A stretch of 64,000 bases of DNA from M3007 sp041392625 (GTDB lineage Bacteria; Bacteroidota; Bacteroidia; Chitinophagales; Saprospiraceae). The notes beneath the pieces were generated by a model, which worked only from the letters and a program-made list of their open reading frames with translations, ran no database searches and was not told where the DNA came from. Of the stretch, positions 34,756 through 43,046 are shown one piece after another; within the stretch, counting starts at the first letter, position 1, and the number at the start of each line of letters is the position of its first letter. The stretch spans positions 62,001 to 126,000 of the forward strand of contig JAWKLR010000006.1 in NCBI GenBank assembly GCA_041392625.1. The letters run 5' to 3'. The position numbers were made by a program, and so were the translations under genes.

Positions 34756-35796
34756 TTATTTTTTTTCTCTGAGTCTTAAATAGGCATAGGCCAGTTCCAA
34801 ACCCCAGATTTGCGAAGCGACATATTCCTGCAGGGTTTCGTAGTCGGCTTGTGCGTGTTTGAGAAATCCGGATGCCTGACCATAAACAGCGGGCAAAGGG
34901 GATTTTTGGAGCAGGTAATAGCCATCCATAAAATCCCGTACGCCACCCGACATGATAAGGTGTTTGGTTTGCGGCTGGAATCCGGGTTCGCTGAGTATAT
35001 CAGAAACACTTTGGAGCATGTTGGCCGCGGTATGACCCACTTGAGTAAAGTTGGCAAAAATCTGTTGTTTCAGTGGGTTGCCGCGAAGCAATTCGAGTTT
35101 GGCAAAGTTGGTTCCCCCTGCGGCTGCAAACTCAATGGCTGCTAGCGGGAGTTGGAGCAGCGCCCGCATACTGCGCGGGCCAAATCCCTGACCAACCTCC
35201 TTCACAATGATCGGCTTTTTTACAATAGAAAGCGATTCCTCAATGGTGTCCAACGGAGCGCGGGCAAATAAGTCGCCCTCGGGTTGCATGGATTCCTGAA
35301 GCGGGTTGACGTGTATGATCAGTCCGTCAGCATCCAGTTTTTCCAATAGTTCGGCTATTTTATCACCGGCTTTTTCTGCAAGCAGTTGCTCTAGTTGGGC
35401 AATTCCGAGGTTGGCAAAAAGCGGAGCGTCCGGCCCGATATCCGGGCGCACCTGAAAATCAGCCAGGTGTTCATCGCTGTAAAGCAATTGGCGACAAGAT
35501 CCGAGGCCCATGCCCATCCCAAATTCTCCGCAGGCTCTGGCCAGGTTGTGGTTGATCACATTGGCATGTGAGGTGCCTCCGGTCATGCTGGAAACCCAAA
35601 TCGGTGCACGCAGTTTTTTTCCTAAAAAATCAATTGGGGCCAGGCTGCCGGGCTTGGGGTGAGCAGCCAACATCGGTTCGTAGTCAAACCGTTCATCCAG
35701 CAAGCCCTGTTCTACCTGACTTTTAAATGCCAGGTCGATGTGGTCTTTCTTGCGTTCTGCTGCCGTTGGATCCAATTCGTGTGCTTCGGGTTTCAT
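34756..35796 (-). CDS. fni: Type 2 isopentenyl-diphosphate delta-isomerase
   Basis: 346 residues. FMN- and NADPH-dependent enzyme that interconverts isopentenyl and dimethylallyl diphosphate. The family signature runs from RKKDHIDLAF through APIWVSSMTGGT, GMGLGSCRQ, the LIIHVNPLQESMQPEGD segment and VKEVGQGF, and later the glycine-rich FMN phosphate site. It heads a two-gene unit with mvaA. TAATTTTG on this strand (35804-35811) sits directly upstream, and the matching -33 falls in the neighbouring MITE. Confidence 0.94.
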   Translation of the reverse strand: MKPEAHELDPTAAERKKDHIDLAFKSQVEQGLLDERFDYEPMLAAHPKPGSLAPIDFLGKKLRAPIWVSSMTGGTSHANVINHNLARACGEFGMGMGLGSCRQLLYSDEHLADFQVRPDIGPDAPLFANLGIAQLEQLLAEKAGDKIAELLEKLDADGLIIHVNPLQESMQPEGDLFARAPLDTIEESLSIVKKPIIVKEVGQGFGPRSMRALLQLPLAAIEFAAAGGTNFAKLELLRGNPLKQQIFANFTQVGHTAANMLQSVSDILSEPGFQPQTKHLIMSGGVRDFMDGYYLLQKSPLPAVYGQASGFLKHAQADYETLQEYVASQIWGLELAYAYLRLREKK

Positions 35797-35803
35797 TGAA
35801 AGG

Positions 35804-35836
35804 CAAAATTAGTTAAGAGGATGTCTAAAATTCAAT
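35804..35836 (-). promoter_or_regulatory. Putative fni-mvaA promoter using the MITE end as -33
   Basis: On the minus strand ATTG (35836-35833), a 21-nt spacer and TAATTTTG (35811-35804) approximate TTTG-N19..21-TAnnTTTG. The -33 part lies inside the terminal repeat of the MITE. The start codon is at 35796, so the transcript would be nearly leaderless. Confidence 0.4.
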
Positions 35837-35976
35837 TTCTGGGCTACATTCGGCAAATTTGGTTTTTCTCTACGTTAAATTTTTCGCCGAATTACCCGTA
35901 TGCGACTGCAAAATTTGCCTTAATAAAAACAAAATTTGCTCGACTTCGCCTCAGAATTGAATTTTAGACATCCTCT
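35816..35976. mobile_element. 161-bp MITE, copy B, inverted relative to copy A
   Basis: The reverse complement of the element at 14735-14895, identical at 160 of 161 positions. TA follows the right end; the left flank reads TTAA. No coding sequence inside. It sits 19 nt upstream of the fni start codon. Confidence 0.88.
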
Positions 35977-36331
35977 AGGTGTGCGTTCAAAATTCAATCT
36001 TGGCGATTGAAATCAAAACAGGCTTAGGGAATTTGACGTTTTTCAAAAGCTAAAAACAGGCTTGGTTAACCGGTTTTTATAGGGGTAGTCAGGGTAGTTT
36101 ACTGGATGAAACAACACCTTATCCAAATAGTTTTTGGGCTTGTGTGTTACTCAGATTCCGGGCTTTAAGCGGATATCTTCATCTTGAAGTGCGCTTAATC
36201 TGAGAATTTAATGGGGGTAAAAGCCAGGCTAGAGTCAATTCGTTGGGTTCTTTACAACAAAAACAGGGGTAAAAATTCATTTTTGAGTGTCAAAGGCTGA
36301 AAAACCTGGGATGTGCTAAGAATATTTTTTC
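35977..36331. other. Intergenic region upstream of hppA
   Basis: About 350 bases between the MITE and the hppA -7 box. Apart from the hairpin at 36150-36204 and two short AAACAGGCTTnG stretches (near 36017 and 36055), I see nothing in it. Confidence 0.45.
36150..36204. other. Compact multi-stem hairpin
   Basis: Three stacked stems: CTCAGAT (36150-36156)/ATCTGAG (36198-36204), TAAGCG (36166-36171)/CGCTTA (36192-36197), and CTTCA (36177-36181)/TGAAG (36185-36189) with a 3-nt loop. It is not followed by a T-run. It could be an unannotated small RNA, a protein site or a weak terminator. Confidence 0.4.
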
Positions 36332-36339
36332 TACTTTTG
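36332..36339 (+). promoter_or_regulatory. Putative -7 box of hppA
   Basis: TACTTTTG fits TAnnTTTG and gives a leader of about 115 nt before the ATG at 36460. No TTTG at -33. Confidence 0.4.
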
Positions 36340-36459
36340 CGCCGCTTTATGTTCTACGAACACGAAGCTGTGCAGAACGTCCAGATTTTTACTCAAAGTC
36401 AAGGTACGCTGTGCAAAAACATTGAACGAATTTCAGCTAAACACTTACATCGAAACAAA

Positions 36460-38706
36460 ATGAGTTCATTACTTTACTTTTTACCGTTGTTTGGAGTTGT
36501 TGGCTTGTTGTATATGCTTATCCTTCAAAATTGGGTGAACAAACAAGACAGCGGCGATGAAAAAATGACGACCATCGCGAAGCACATTGCCGATGGCGCC
36601 ATGTCTTTCCTGAAAGCAGAATACCGCGTATTGGGAATTTATGTTGTTGTTGCCGGCGCCCTCTTGGGTTGGTTGGGAACAATGGTTACAACCAGTCACC
36701 CACTGATTGTATTGTCCTTTGTATTTGGTGCTGCTTTCTCTGTATTGGCGGGCTTTTTGGGAATGCGTATTGCAACCAAGGCAAACGTTCGCACAACGCA
36801 GGCTGCACGTACCAGCCTTGCTCAGGCATTGAAAGTTTCCTTTAAAGGAGGCTCTGTAATGGGACTCGGTGTGGCCGGTCTGGCTGTACTTGGCCTGAGC
36901 TTACTTTTTGCCTTTTTCTTCCACTACTTTATGGGAGGAGAATATGGTGAAAACGGACACCTGGTTATGACCCGCGTACTGGAAGTACTTGCAGGCTTCT
37001 CTCTCGGTGCAGAATCTATCGCGCTTTTTGCCCGTGTGGGTGGTGGTATTTACACCAAAGCCGCTGACGTAGGTGCTGACCTTGTTGGTAAAGTGGAAGC
37101 AGGTATTCCGGAGGATGACCCACGGAACCCGGCAACCATCGCCGATAACGTAGGTGACAACGTAGGTGACGTAGCCGGTATGGGTGCCGACCTTTTTGGT
37201 TCATACGTTGCTACTGTGCTTGCTGCCATGGTATTGGGTAACTCGGTTATCCGCGACTCCAACGGCATTTCTGACGCATTCGGTGGCATTGGTCCAATCT
37301 TGCTTCCAATTCTTATTGCCGGTCTGGGTATTATTTTCTCTATCGTTGGTATGTTGCTCGTGCGCATCAAAGACGACGGAGAGGGAACAGAAAATACCGT
37401 TCAGCGTGCATTAAACATGGGTAACTGGGTGAGCATCGTGCTCACAGGTGTAGTTTGCTACCCTGTGATCAAGTGGATGTTGCCAGAAACCATGACCATG
37501 AACTTCTTTGGTGAAGGCTCTGTCGTAGTAAGCAACAACTATGTATTCTATGCAGTGGTTGTTGGTCTTGCTGTAGGCGCCATCATCTCAATGATTACTG
37601 AATACTACACCGGTCTTGGTAAAAAGCCGGTTATGGATATTGTACGCCAGTCTGCTACCGGCCATGCAACCAACGTAATCGCTGGTCTGGCTACGGGAAT
37701 GCTTTCTACCTGGATGCCGATTGTATTGTTCTCCGGAGCAATTTGGGCAGCATACAGCCTCGCTGGATTCTACGGTGTGGCAATCGCTGCTTCTGCGATG
37801 ATGGCAACTACTGCTATGCAGTTGGCTATTGATGCATTCGGACCGATTGCAGACAACGCAGGTGGTATTGCAGAAATGAGCGAACTTCCAAAAGAAGTAC
37901 GTGGACGTACCGATATTCTGGACTCTGTTGGTAACACAACTGCTGCCATCGGTAAGGGCTTTGCAATTGCTTCTGCAGCATTGACAGCCTTGGGTCTGTT
38001 TGCCGCGTATGTCGACTTTACCGGTATCGACGGAATCAATATCTTCAAAGCCGATGTATTGGCTGCACTCTTCCTGGGTGGTATGATTCCTGTTGTGTTC
38101 TCAGCATTTGCAATGGAAAGCGTTGGTAAAGCAGCGATGGAAATGGTAAATGAGGTACGCCGTCAGTTCCGCGAAATTCCAGGTCTATTGGAAGGAAGCG
38201 GTAAAGCAGAATATGGCAAATGTGTTGAAATTTCAACAGCTGCTGCTATTCGCGAAATGATGCGCCCGGGCTTGATCGCAATCCTTACTCCAATTGCTGT
38301 TGGATTTGCAATGGGTGCAGAAGCACTTGGTGGATACATGGCTGGTGTAACTGTCAGCGGTGTATTGTGGGCGATCTTCCAGTCTAACGCCGGTGGTGCA
38401 TGGGATAATGCAAAAAAGGCATTTGAGAAAGGTGTTGATATCAATGGTGAAATCTACTACAAAGGTTCCGAGCCACACAAATCAGCTGTGACCGGTGACA
38501 CCGTTGGTGATCCATTCAAAGATACTTCTGGTCCTTCCATGAACATCCTGATCAAGTTGTCTTGCCTGGTTGGTTTGGCTATTGCTCCAATCCTCGGCGG
38601 ACACTTCTACGGAGAACATGAAATCGACATGTCTCAACAAAATGAAACCAAAGAAATTATTTTGTCTAAAGCACCTGCTCAACAGGAAGCTGCTCCGATT
38701 AAATAA
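36460..38706 (+). CDS. hppA: Membrane-bound ion-pumping pyrophosphatase
   Basis: 748 residues from the ATG at 36460 (MSSLLYFLPLFGVVG); an upstream in-frame extension to 36313 overlaps the promoter and is rejected. About 16 membrane helices. The pyrophosphate site is clear: DVGADLVGKVE and DDPRNPATIADNVGDNVGD. GNTTAAIGKG has Ala at the position that is Lys in K+-independent enzymes, so this is the K+-dependent class. The Glu in SLGAESIALFARVGGG is at the place seen in Na+-pumping members, so Na+ transport is possible (inference). Couples PPi hydrolysis to ion export across the inner membrane. Confidence 0.95.
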   Translation: MSSLLYFLPLFGVVGLLYMLILQNWVNKQDSGDEKMTTIAKHIADGAMSFLKAEYRVLGIYVVVAGALLGWLGTMVTTSHPLIVLSFVFGAAFSVLAGFLGMRIATKANVRTTQAARTSLAQALKVSFKGGSVMGLGVAGLAVLGLSLLFAFFFHYFMGGEYGENGHLVMTRVLEVLAGFSLGAESIALFARVGGGIYTKAADVGADLVGKVEAGIPEDDPRNPATIADNVGDNVGDVAGMGADLFGSYVATVLAAMVLGNSVIRDSNGISDAFGGIGPILLPILIAGLGIIFSIVGMLLVRIKDDGEGTENTVQRALNMGNWVSIVLTGVVCYPVIKWMLPETMTMNFFGEGSVVVSNNYVFYAVVVGLAVGAIISMITEYYTGLGKKPVMDIVRQSATGHATNVIAGLATGMLSTWMPIVLFSGAIWAAYSLAGFYGVAIAASAMMATTAMQLAIDAFGPIADNAGGIAEMSELPKEVRGRTDILDSVGNTTAAIGKGFAIASAALTALGLFAAYVDFTGIDGINIFKADVLAALFLGGMIPVVFSAFAMESVGKAAMEMVNEVRRQFREIPGLLEGSGKAEYGKCVEISTAAAIREMMRPGLIAILTPIAVGFAMGAEALGGYMAGVTVSGVLWAIFQSNAGGAWDNAKKAFEKGVDINGEIYYKGSEPHKSAVTGDTVGDPFKDTSGPSMNILIKLSCLVGLAIAPILGGHFYGEHEIDMSQQNETKEIILSKAPAQQEAAPIK

Positions 38707-38727
38707 GATTCTGGTTTGTTGATATGG

Positions 38728-38766
38728 AAGCCCGGTAGCGATCTGACGATCCTGCCGGGCTTTCTT
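38728..38766 (+). terminator. Terminator of hppA
   Basis: AAGCCCGGTAG (38728-38738) pairs with CTGCCGGGCTT (38752-38762, one G-U), followed by TTCTTTTT. Confidence 0.8.
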
Positions 38767-38839
38767 TTTATGTCTGAAAAATAAAAATCCAAGGCATAAC
38801 TTGTTACAAACACAACAAAAAATAATCGACCTTTGCGGC

Positions 38840-39784
38840 ATGGAAAACAGCATTTTCGAAACCCGATTCAAACTACCCGGACAAACCGCCTTCTACCGTG
38901 GAAAGGTGCGGGACGTCTATTCATTGGGCGATACCCTGATCATGGTTGCCAGCGACCGAATTTCTGCATTTGATCATATTTTGCCAAAACCCATTCCACA
39001 CAAAGGGGCTGTGCTCAATCAAACGGCTACCTACTTTTTGGAAGCAACCAGAGACATCTGTCCCAACTGGCTTCAGGCTGCTCCTGATCCCAATGTTGCC
39101 ATCGGTTATCGCTGTGAACCTATCCGCGTCGAAATGGTTATCCGTGCCTACCTGGTTGGCCACGCCTGGCGGGAGTATTCCAAAGGGAAACGCCTGATCT
39201 GCGGCGTTGCCATGCCCGAGGGTATGCGCGAAAACGATGCATTCCCGGAGCCGATTATTACGCCCGCAACCAAGGCAGATGAAGGCCACGATGAGGATAT
39301 TTCAAGAGAAGAAATTCTCCGACAGGGAATAGTTGAAGAGTCGATGTATGTTCAAATGGAGCAATACACCCGGGCTTTGTTTCAACGCGGCACTGAAATG
39401 GCTGCACAACAAGGCTTGATGTTGGTGGATACAAAATACGAATTTGGTCTTGCCGATGGTCAGTTGGTGCTTATGGATGAAATCCATACCCCCGACAGCT
39501 CCCGGTACTTTTATGCCGATGGATACGAAGAACGTCAGGCAAAAGGAGAACGCCAAAAACAGCTCAGCAAAGAGTTTGTGCGGGAATGGCTCATGGAGCA
39601 CGGGTTTCAGGGTCTGGAAGGACAGGCTATGCCGGAAATGCCCGATGCATTTGTTGAGGAAATCACGGGCCGGTACATCGAGCTGTACGAGCAGATTACC
39701 GGTAAGAAATTTGTGAAAGATACCAGCGCTGAGCCTGTTAACCGGATCGAACAAAACATCCTGAACTGGCTTTCAAGTCAATAG
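38840..39784 (+). CDS. purC: Phosphoribosylaminoimidazole-succinocarboxamide synthase
   Basis: 314 residues from the ATG at 38840. Joins CAIR and aspartate in purine synthesis with ATP hydrolysis. Family motifs are YRGKVRDVYSLGD near the start (ATP-grasp-like nucleotide loop), VASDRISAFDHILPKPIPHKG, the VIRAYLVGHAWREY segment and LVDTKYEFGLADG...LMDEIHTPDSSRYF. It is of the longer type common in Bacteroidota. The frame extends to 38801 upstream, but MENSIFETRF is the natural start. The CGACCTTTG stretch just before the ATG could be part of a promoter with a very short leader. Confidence 0.95.
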   Translation: MENSIFETRFKLPGQTAFYRGKVRDVYSLGDTLIMVASDRISAFDHILPKPIPHKGAVLNQTATYFLEATRDICPNWLQAAPDPNVAIGYRCEPIRVEMVIRAYLVGHAWREYSKGKRLICGVAMPEGMRENDAFPEPIITPATKADEGHDEDISREEILRQGIVEESMYVQMEQYTRALFQRGTEMAAQQGLMLVDTKYEFGLADGQLVLMDEIHTPDSSRYFYADGYEERQAKGERQKQLSKEFVREWLMEHGFQGLEGQAMPEMPDAFVEEITGRYIELYEQITGKKFVKDTSAEPVNRIEQNILNWLSSQ

Positions 39785-39808
39785 CAGGCCTGGAAATCAA
39801 AGACTATA

Positions 39809-39860
39809 AAAAAGCCCATGCCCGATTCCAAATAGGATCAGACATGGGCTTTTTAATTTT
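39809..39860. terminator. Bidirectional terminator between purC and the subtilase gene
   Basis: AAAAAGCCCATG (39809-39820) pairs exactly with CATGGGCTTTTT (39843-39854), with A- and T-runs on both sides, between two convergent genes. Confidence 0.88.
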
Positions 39861-39874
39861 AGGCCACGAATGCT

Positions 39875-41911
39875 TTATACCATCCGGATGTACTTTCCGT
39901 ACACCCATTGCCCCTGGGCAATCCGATGCCAGCCGGTGGCCGTAGTTTCCAGGATGTTGACCTGGTTTCCGTATTTTAACATACCAACTTTCGAGTTCGC
40001 GACAGAAGGACCGCTCCGCACATTGAGTGTGCTGCTGATCACCATGCCGTGTTTGTCGGAACTGACTCGTTGGATGTAATCGCCGTGTATATAGGTTTCA
40101 TTTCCAATGCGCCACCAGGAACCGTGGTTTTCTAAAAGATAGACAATGTCGCCCTGGTTCAACCTACCTACTTTCGGATAAGTGGTTGAGGGGCCAGAAC
40201 GCACATTCAGGAAAGTTGAAACAACTTTTGCTTTCGGCACTTCTCCACCACCTGAAGTACTGCCTCCGGATGTCGGTGGGGTAGTGGTGCTTGGCGGGGT
40301 AGTGGGTGTAGTGGTTACCGTTCCTGAACTGGGTATGTTGGAGTTTTGCCGAGCCATCTGAACAGCCTTTAGCGCATTGATTCGCCCATAGCCGTAATAG
40401 ATGGAGTGGCCTTGCCCGTTGTAACTGCTGCTCGACCCAATTTTATCGGAAGTACTGCGCAGAATATTTCGAATGGCGGCTACAGTAAGCTGGCTGTTGG
40501 CCGTCAGCATAAGGGCACACACACCGGCAGTAAGTGGGGCAGCGCTGGAGGTGCCTCCGAAGCTGCTGGTATAGCCCAGGGTGGCATTTTGTCCATCCGG
40601 GTTGATCTCAATAGTAGCCGTTGTGATGCCCACCCCATTATCGCCATTGCTTGGCGCACAGTTGTGTGCATTGGGACCGTAAAAAGAATAGCTGGAGCGT
40701 TGATCCAGGCTATTGGATGCTGTAATGCAAATGACATCCGGATGCGCTGCAAAATCACTTACAGTACGCGTTTTGTAATTTGAAGCAGAGTTGGCATTTC
40801 CTGCGGCAACAAAAATCGGAATCCCTTTTCCTCCCCGGCCATCCCGGGCTACTTTCCGGATGTAATTGTGCACATAGGTGGAAAGCGGCATAGGCTTGGG
40901 ATATCCCAAACTGCAGGAAATAATATCCGCTCCATTTAGGTAGGCATGTTCAAATGCAGCCTTAATGGCGGTGTCGGTCAATACATCCAGTTTAATGGGA
41001 ATGATGCTCGCATTAGGTGCTGCACCCAGAATGCCCAAATGATCCAGGGCGCCGGCTGCAACAGCAGCACAGGACGTTCCGTGGCTGACAACCGCCCAGC
41101 GGCCATCCGAGCGCCGAACCCAGGGCGAAACATCGGTCCCCCGGTTTGCGGCATTGAATGGGTTTTTGATTTTGTAGCCATTGCCCCGCAACTGTGGATG
41201 CTCAATAGCAAATCCGGTATCGATTACCGCAATCCGGATGCTGGAAGAACCGGTGCTCTGCAAATGCCTCCAGGCATCCTTGACTTTGGCATCGGCCCCT
41301 GCTTTAAAGTGGGTAGAAGCGAATACCGAATTTTGTACATCAACAACCGGAATGCGGTTTCCGGTATTTTGGAGGTGCCATTGGGTGCTGATAAATGAAC
41401 CGTTTGGCTCAGAAAATCCGCGCTCAGCAGGTTTGCTTACGAACTCTGGTTCGGCCACCATCACGATCTCACTTTCTTGCAGGGCTATGGCACATTTTAC
41501 CGGATTAGGCGACTGTGGAGTAGTCACTACCCGAAAAGCACCCACATCCACTACTTCAACAATGTTGAGGTGCAGGTTGTCCAGCAGGGCTTTCTGTGCT
41601 GCCGGGTCGGCATCGGCCAGGAATTCCAGGTACAAATATCCGGTGGGAATCAAGGGTGCTTCCTCTTGCCCGTCTTCGTCGATATTCCAAACGTGGGTTC
41701 CAACTGCTACCTCCGGTTTTTCGCGCATTTGGTCCAGGGTTTTGTCGATCCCTTTTTCTGAGGTCAACAATTCAAAACCGTCCAGGTCTTCCTCGGTTTG
41801 TTTTTTACCGGCCCCTTTTACATACTGGACGGCTGCGGTGGTTTTGCTTTTACTTAGGCTTACATTAGTTCCGCCGTAGGTAAAACTCGCTTTATTTACT
41901 TTTTTGGACAT
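39875..41911 (-). CDS. Subtilisin-like serine protease with two C-terminal SH3b domains
   Basis: 678 residues, S8 family. Catalytic Asp in IRIAVIDTGFAIEHPQL, His in VSHGTSCAAVAAG, Ser in SFGGTSSAAPLTAG. An N-terminal region of ~180 residues resembles a prodomain plus unknown module. After the protease a Thr/Pro/Ser-rich linker leads to two bacterial SH3 domains (STFLNVRSGPSTTYPKVG and STLNVRSGPSVANSKVG), which often bind peptidoglycan. I see no signal peptide, an oddity for such a protein: it may be cytoplasmic or exported by another route. It is divergent from the TIR-like membrane protein gene across a 212-bp gap. Confidence 0.9.
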   Translation of the reverse strand: MSKKVNKASFTYGGTNVSLSKSKTTAAVQYVKGAGKKQTEEDLDGFELLTSEKGIDKTLDQMREKPEVAVGTHVWNIDEDGQEEAPLIPTGYLYLEFLADADPAAQKALLDNLHLNIVEVVDVGAFRVVTTPQSPNPVKCAIALQESEIVMVAEPEFVSKPAERGFSEPNGSFISTQWHLQNTGNRIPVVDVQNSVFASTHFKAGADAKVKDAWRHLQSTGSSSIRIAVIDTGFAIEHPQLRGNGYKIKNPFNAANRGTDVSPWVRRSDGRWAVVSHGTSCAAVAAGALDHLGILGAAPNASIIPIKLDVLTDTAIKAAFEHAYLNGADIISCSLGYPKPMPLSTYVHNYIRKVARDGRGGKGIPIFVAAGNANSASNYKTRTVSDFAAHPDVICITASNSLDQRSSYSFYGPNAHNCAPSNGDNGVGITTATIEINPDGQNATLGYTSSFGGTSSAAPLTAGVCALMLTANSQLTVAAIRNILRSTSDKIGSSSSYNGQGHSIYYGYGRINALKAVQMARQNSNIPSSGTVTTTPTTPPSTTTPPTSGGSTSGGGEVPKAKVVSTFLNVRSGPSTTYPKVGRLNQGDIVYLLENHGSWWRIGNETYIHGDYIQRVSSDKHGMVISSTLNVRSGPSVANSKVGMLKYGNQVNILETTATGWHRIAQGQWVYGKYIRMV

Positions 41912-42020
41912 GCCTGTTTATTTCATCGAAGTTTGTTGCTGAGGTATTTCAGACTGGAAAATTAAAAAAAATTAAGGAATACCCGTCTGATCCAGTGCGG
42001 AACAAATTGCCATAAATTAT

Positions 42021-42052
42021 TTTGAATGGCTGCTCCTGTGCTTTTATCTTTG
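42021..42052 (+). promoter_or_regulatory. Bacteroidota-type promoter of the TIR-like gene
   Basis: TTTG (42021-42024), exactly 20 nt, then TATCTTTG (42045-42052). Transcription would start near 42059, so the start codon must lie after that. Confidence 0.75.
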
Positions 42053-42123
42053 GATTTCGGAACCCGCATTGGGCTCTAAGCCAGCACATGTATGGCCTAC
42101 TTTATCAACGTTTTGAATTGAAA

Positions 42124-43035
42124 ATGAGTATTTGGGAACAGCTACATTGGTGGGCAAAAGCGTTTGGACAGGTATTTACAAGCTATGCAGAAGGCGCATA
42201 TCGTTTTCTGATACCAGTCCTGTTTGTTCTGGGAGGGACATTGCTTCTCCTGATGCTCATCCAGTTGTTGTTTTTTACCCGTTGGCGGAAGATCAGGGTG
42301 TTTATCTCGTACAAGCACCTGTATATGCCCATTGCCAATGAGTTGAAAACCTTTTTTGAACAAAAAAATAAGGCGTTTAAAGTTGAAATGCTTCCGTTTG
42401 AAACCCGAACTCACGATGATACCGTGGCAACGGTTCGCGGAATGATTCGCAGGGCTGATATAATGGTGTGCATCCCCGACCCCGAAGCACCGTCCTTTGT
42501 AAATGCGGAAATCCTGGCCATGTCTGTACTCAACAAGCCCATTGTTTTGGTGCGCCACCACAAAGATCAATTGCTTCCGCATACTGCCTTAAGTGGATAT
42601 CCGGTATTGGAGTTGGCTACCTTGCGCCAGTTCAAGTTTGTACCGCTGGCCAATTATGCATTGTTTATTTGCAGACATTATACCGACCTCAAACGGCTTT
42701 TGAATCGGCTGGTGGTAGGGCTCGCCTTTTTTGAACTACTCAACGAATACAAATGGCATTTGCTGGTTGTGCTCGCGGCCATTTTGTCCGGATTTGCTGG
42801 TTGGGTTGCATTTAAAGCCTTCCTGGCAGCATTGCTTGTACTGACGATGACCATAACAGCTATCTTCATCATCATTGGCTACACGGTGGATTGGCGGGCA
42901 TCAAAAATTGCCCGTCAGGAAATGTTGTCCGGGAATACCACGTTTGAGAAACTCGATGAAGCCCTGAGTGAAATGGACTCAGACTGGCATATTGCAGAAT
43001 GTCTAGATAAAAAAGCGCTTCCGAGCAAGGTTTAG
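42124..43035 (+). CDS. Membrane-anchored TIR-like domain protein
   Basis: 303 residues from the ATG at 42124; the longer frame starting at 42022 lies inside the promoter. One membrane helix (~28-51) is followed by a TIR-like domain (~57-180): KIRVFISYKHLYMPIANELKTFF (strand A and box-1-like), RADIMVCIPDPEAPSFVNAEILAM and NKPIVLVRHHKDQLLP. The Glu in SFVNAEI sits where the catalytic Glu of TIR NADases is found (family comparison by eye). Two more membrane helices lie at ~225-262, and a short acidic tail follows. It could be an NAD-cleaving effector or a scaffold; bacterial TIR proteins are common in immunity. It is divergent from a subtilase. Confidence 0.72.
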   Translation: MSIWEQLHWWAKAFGQVFTSYAEGAYRFLIPVLFVLGGTLLLLMLIQLLFFTRWRKIRVFISYKHLYMPIANELKTFFEQKNKAFKVEMLPFETRTHDDTVATVRGMIRRADIMVCIPDPEAPSFVNAEILAMSVLNKPIVLVRHHKDQLLPHTALSGYPVLELATLRQFKFVPLANYALFICRHYTDLKRLLNRLVVGLAFFELLNEYKWHLLVVLAAILSGFAGWVAFKAFLAALLVLTMTITAIFIIIGYTVDWRASKIARQEMLSGNTTFEKLDEALSEMDSDWHIAECLDKKALPSKV

Positions 43036-43046
43036 TTTCTCAATTG

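Noticed and set aside
36313..36459. Upstream extension of the pyrophosphatase
   Set aside because: It covers the -7 box TACTTTTG at 36332 and has no family match; the ATG at 36460 starts the first membrane helix.
42022..42123. Longer N-terminus for the TIR-like membrane protein
   Set aside because: The start codon would lie inside the promoter (TTTG at 42021, TATCTTTG at 42045), before the transcription start.
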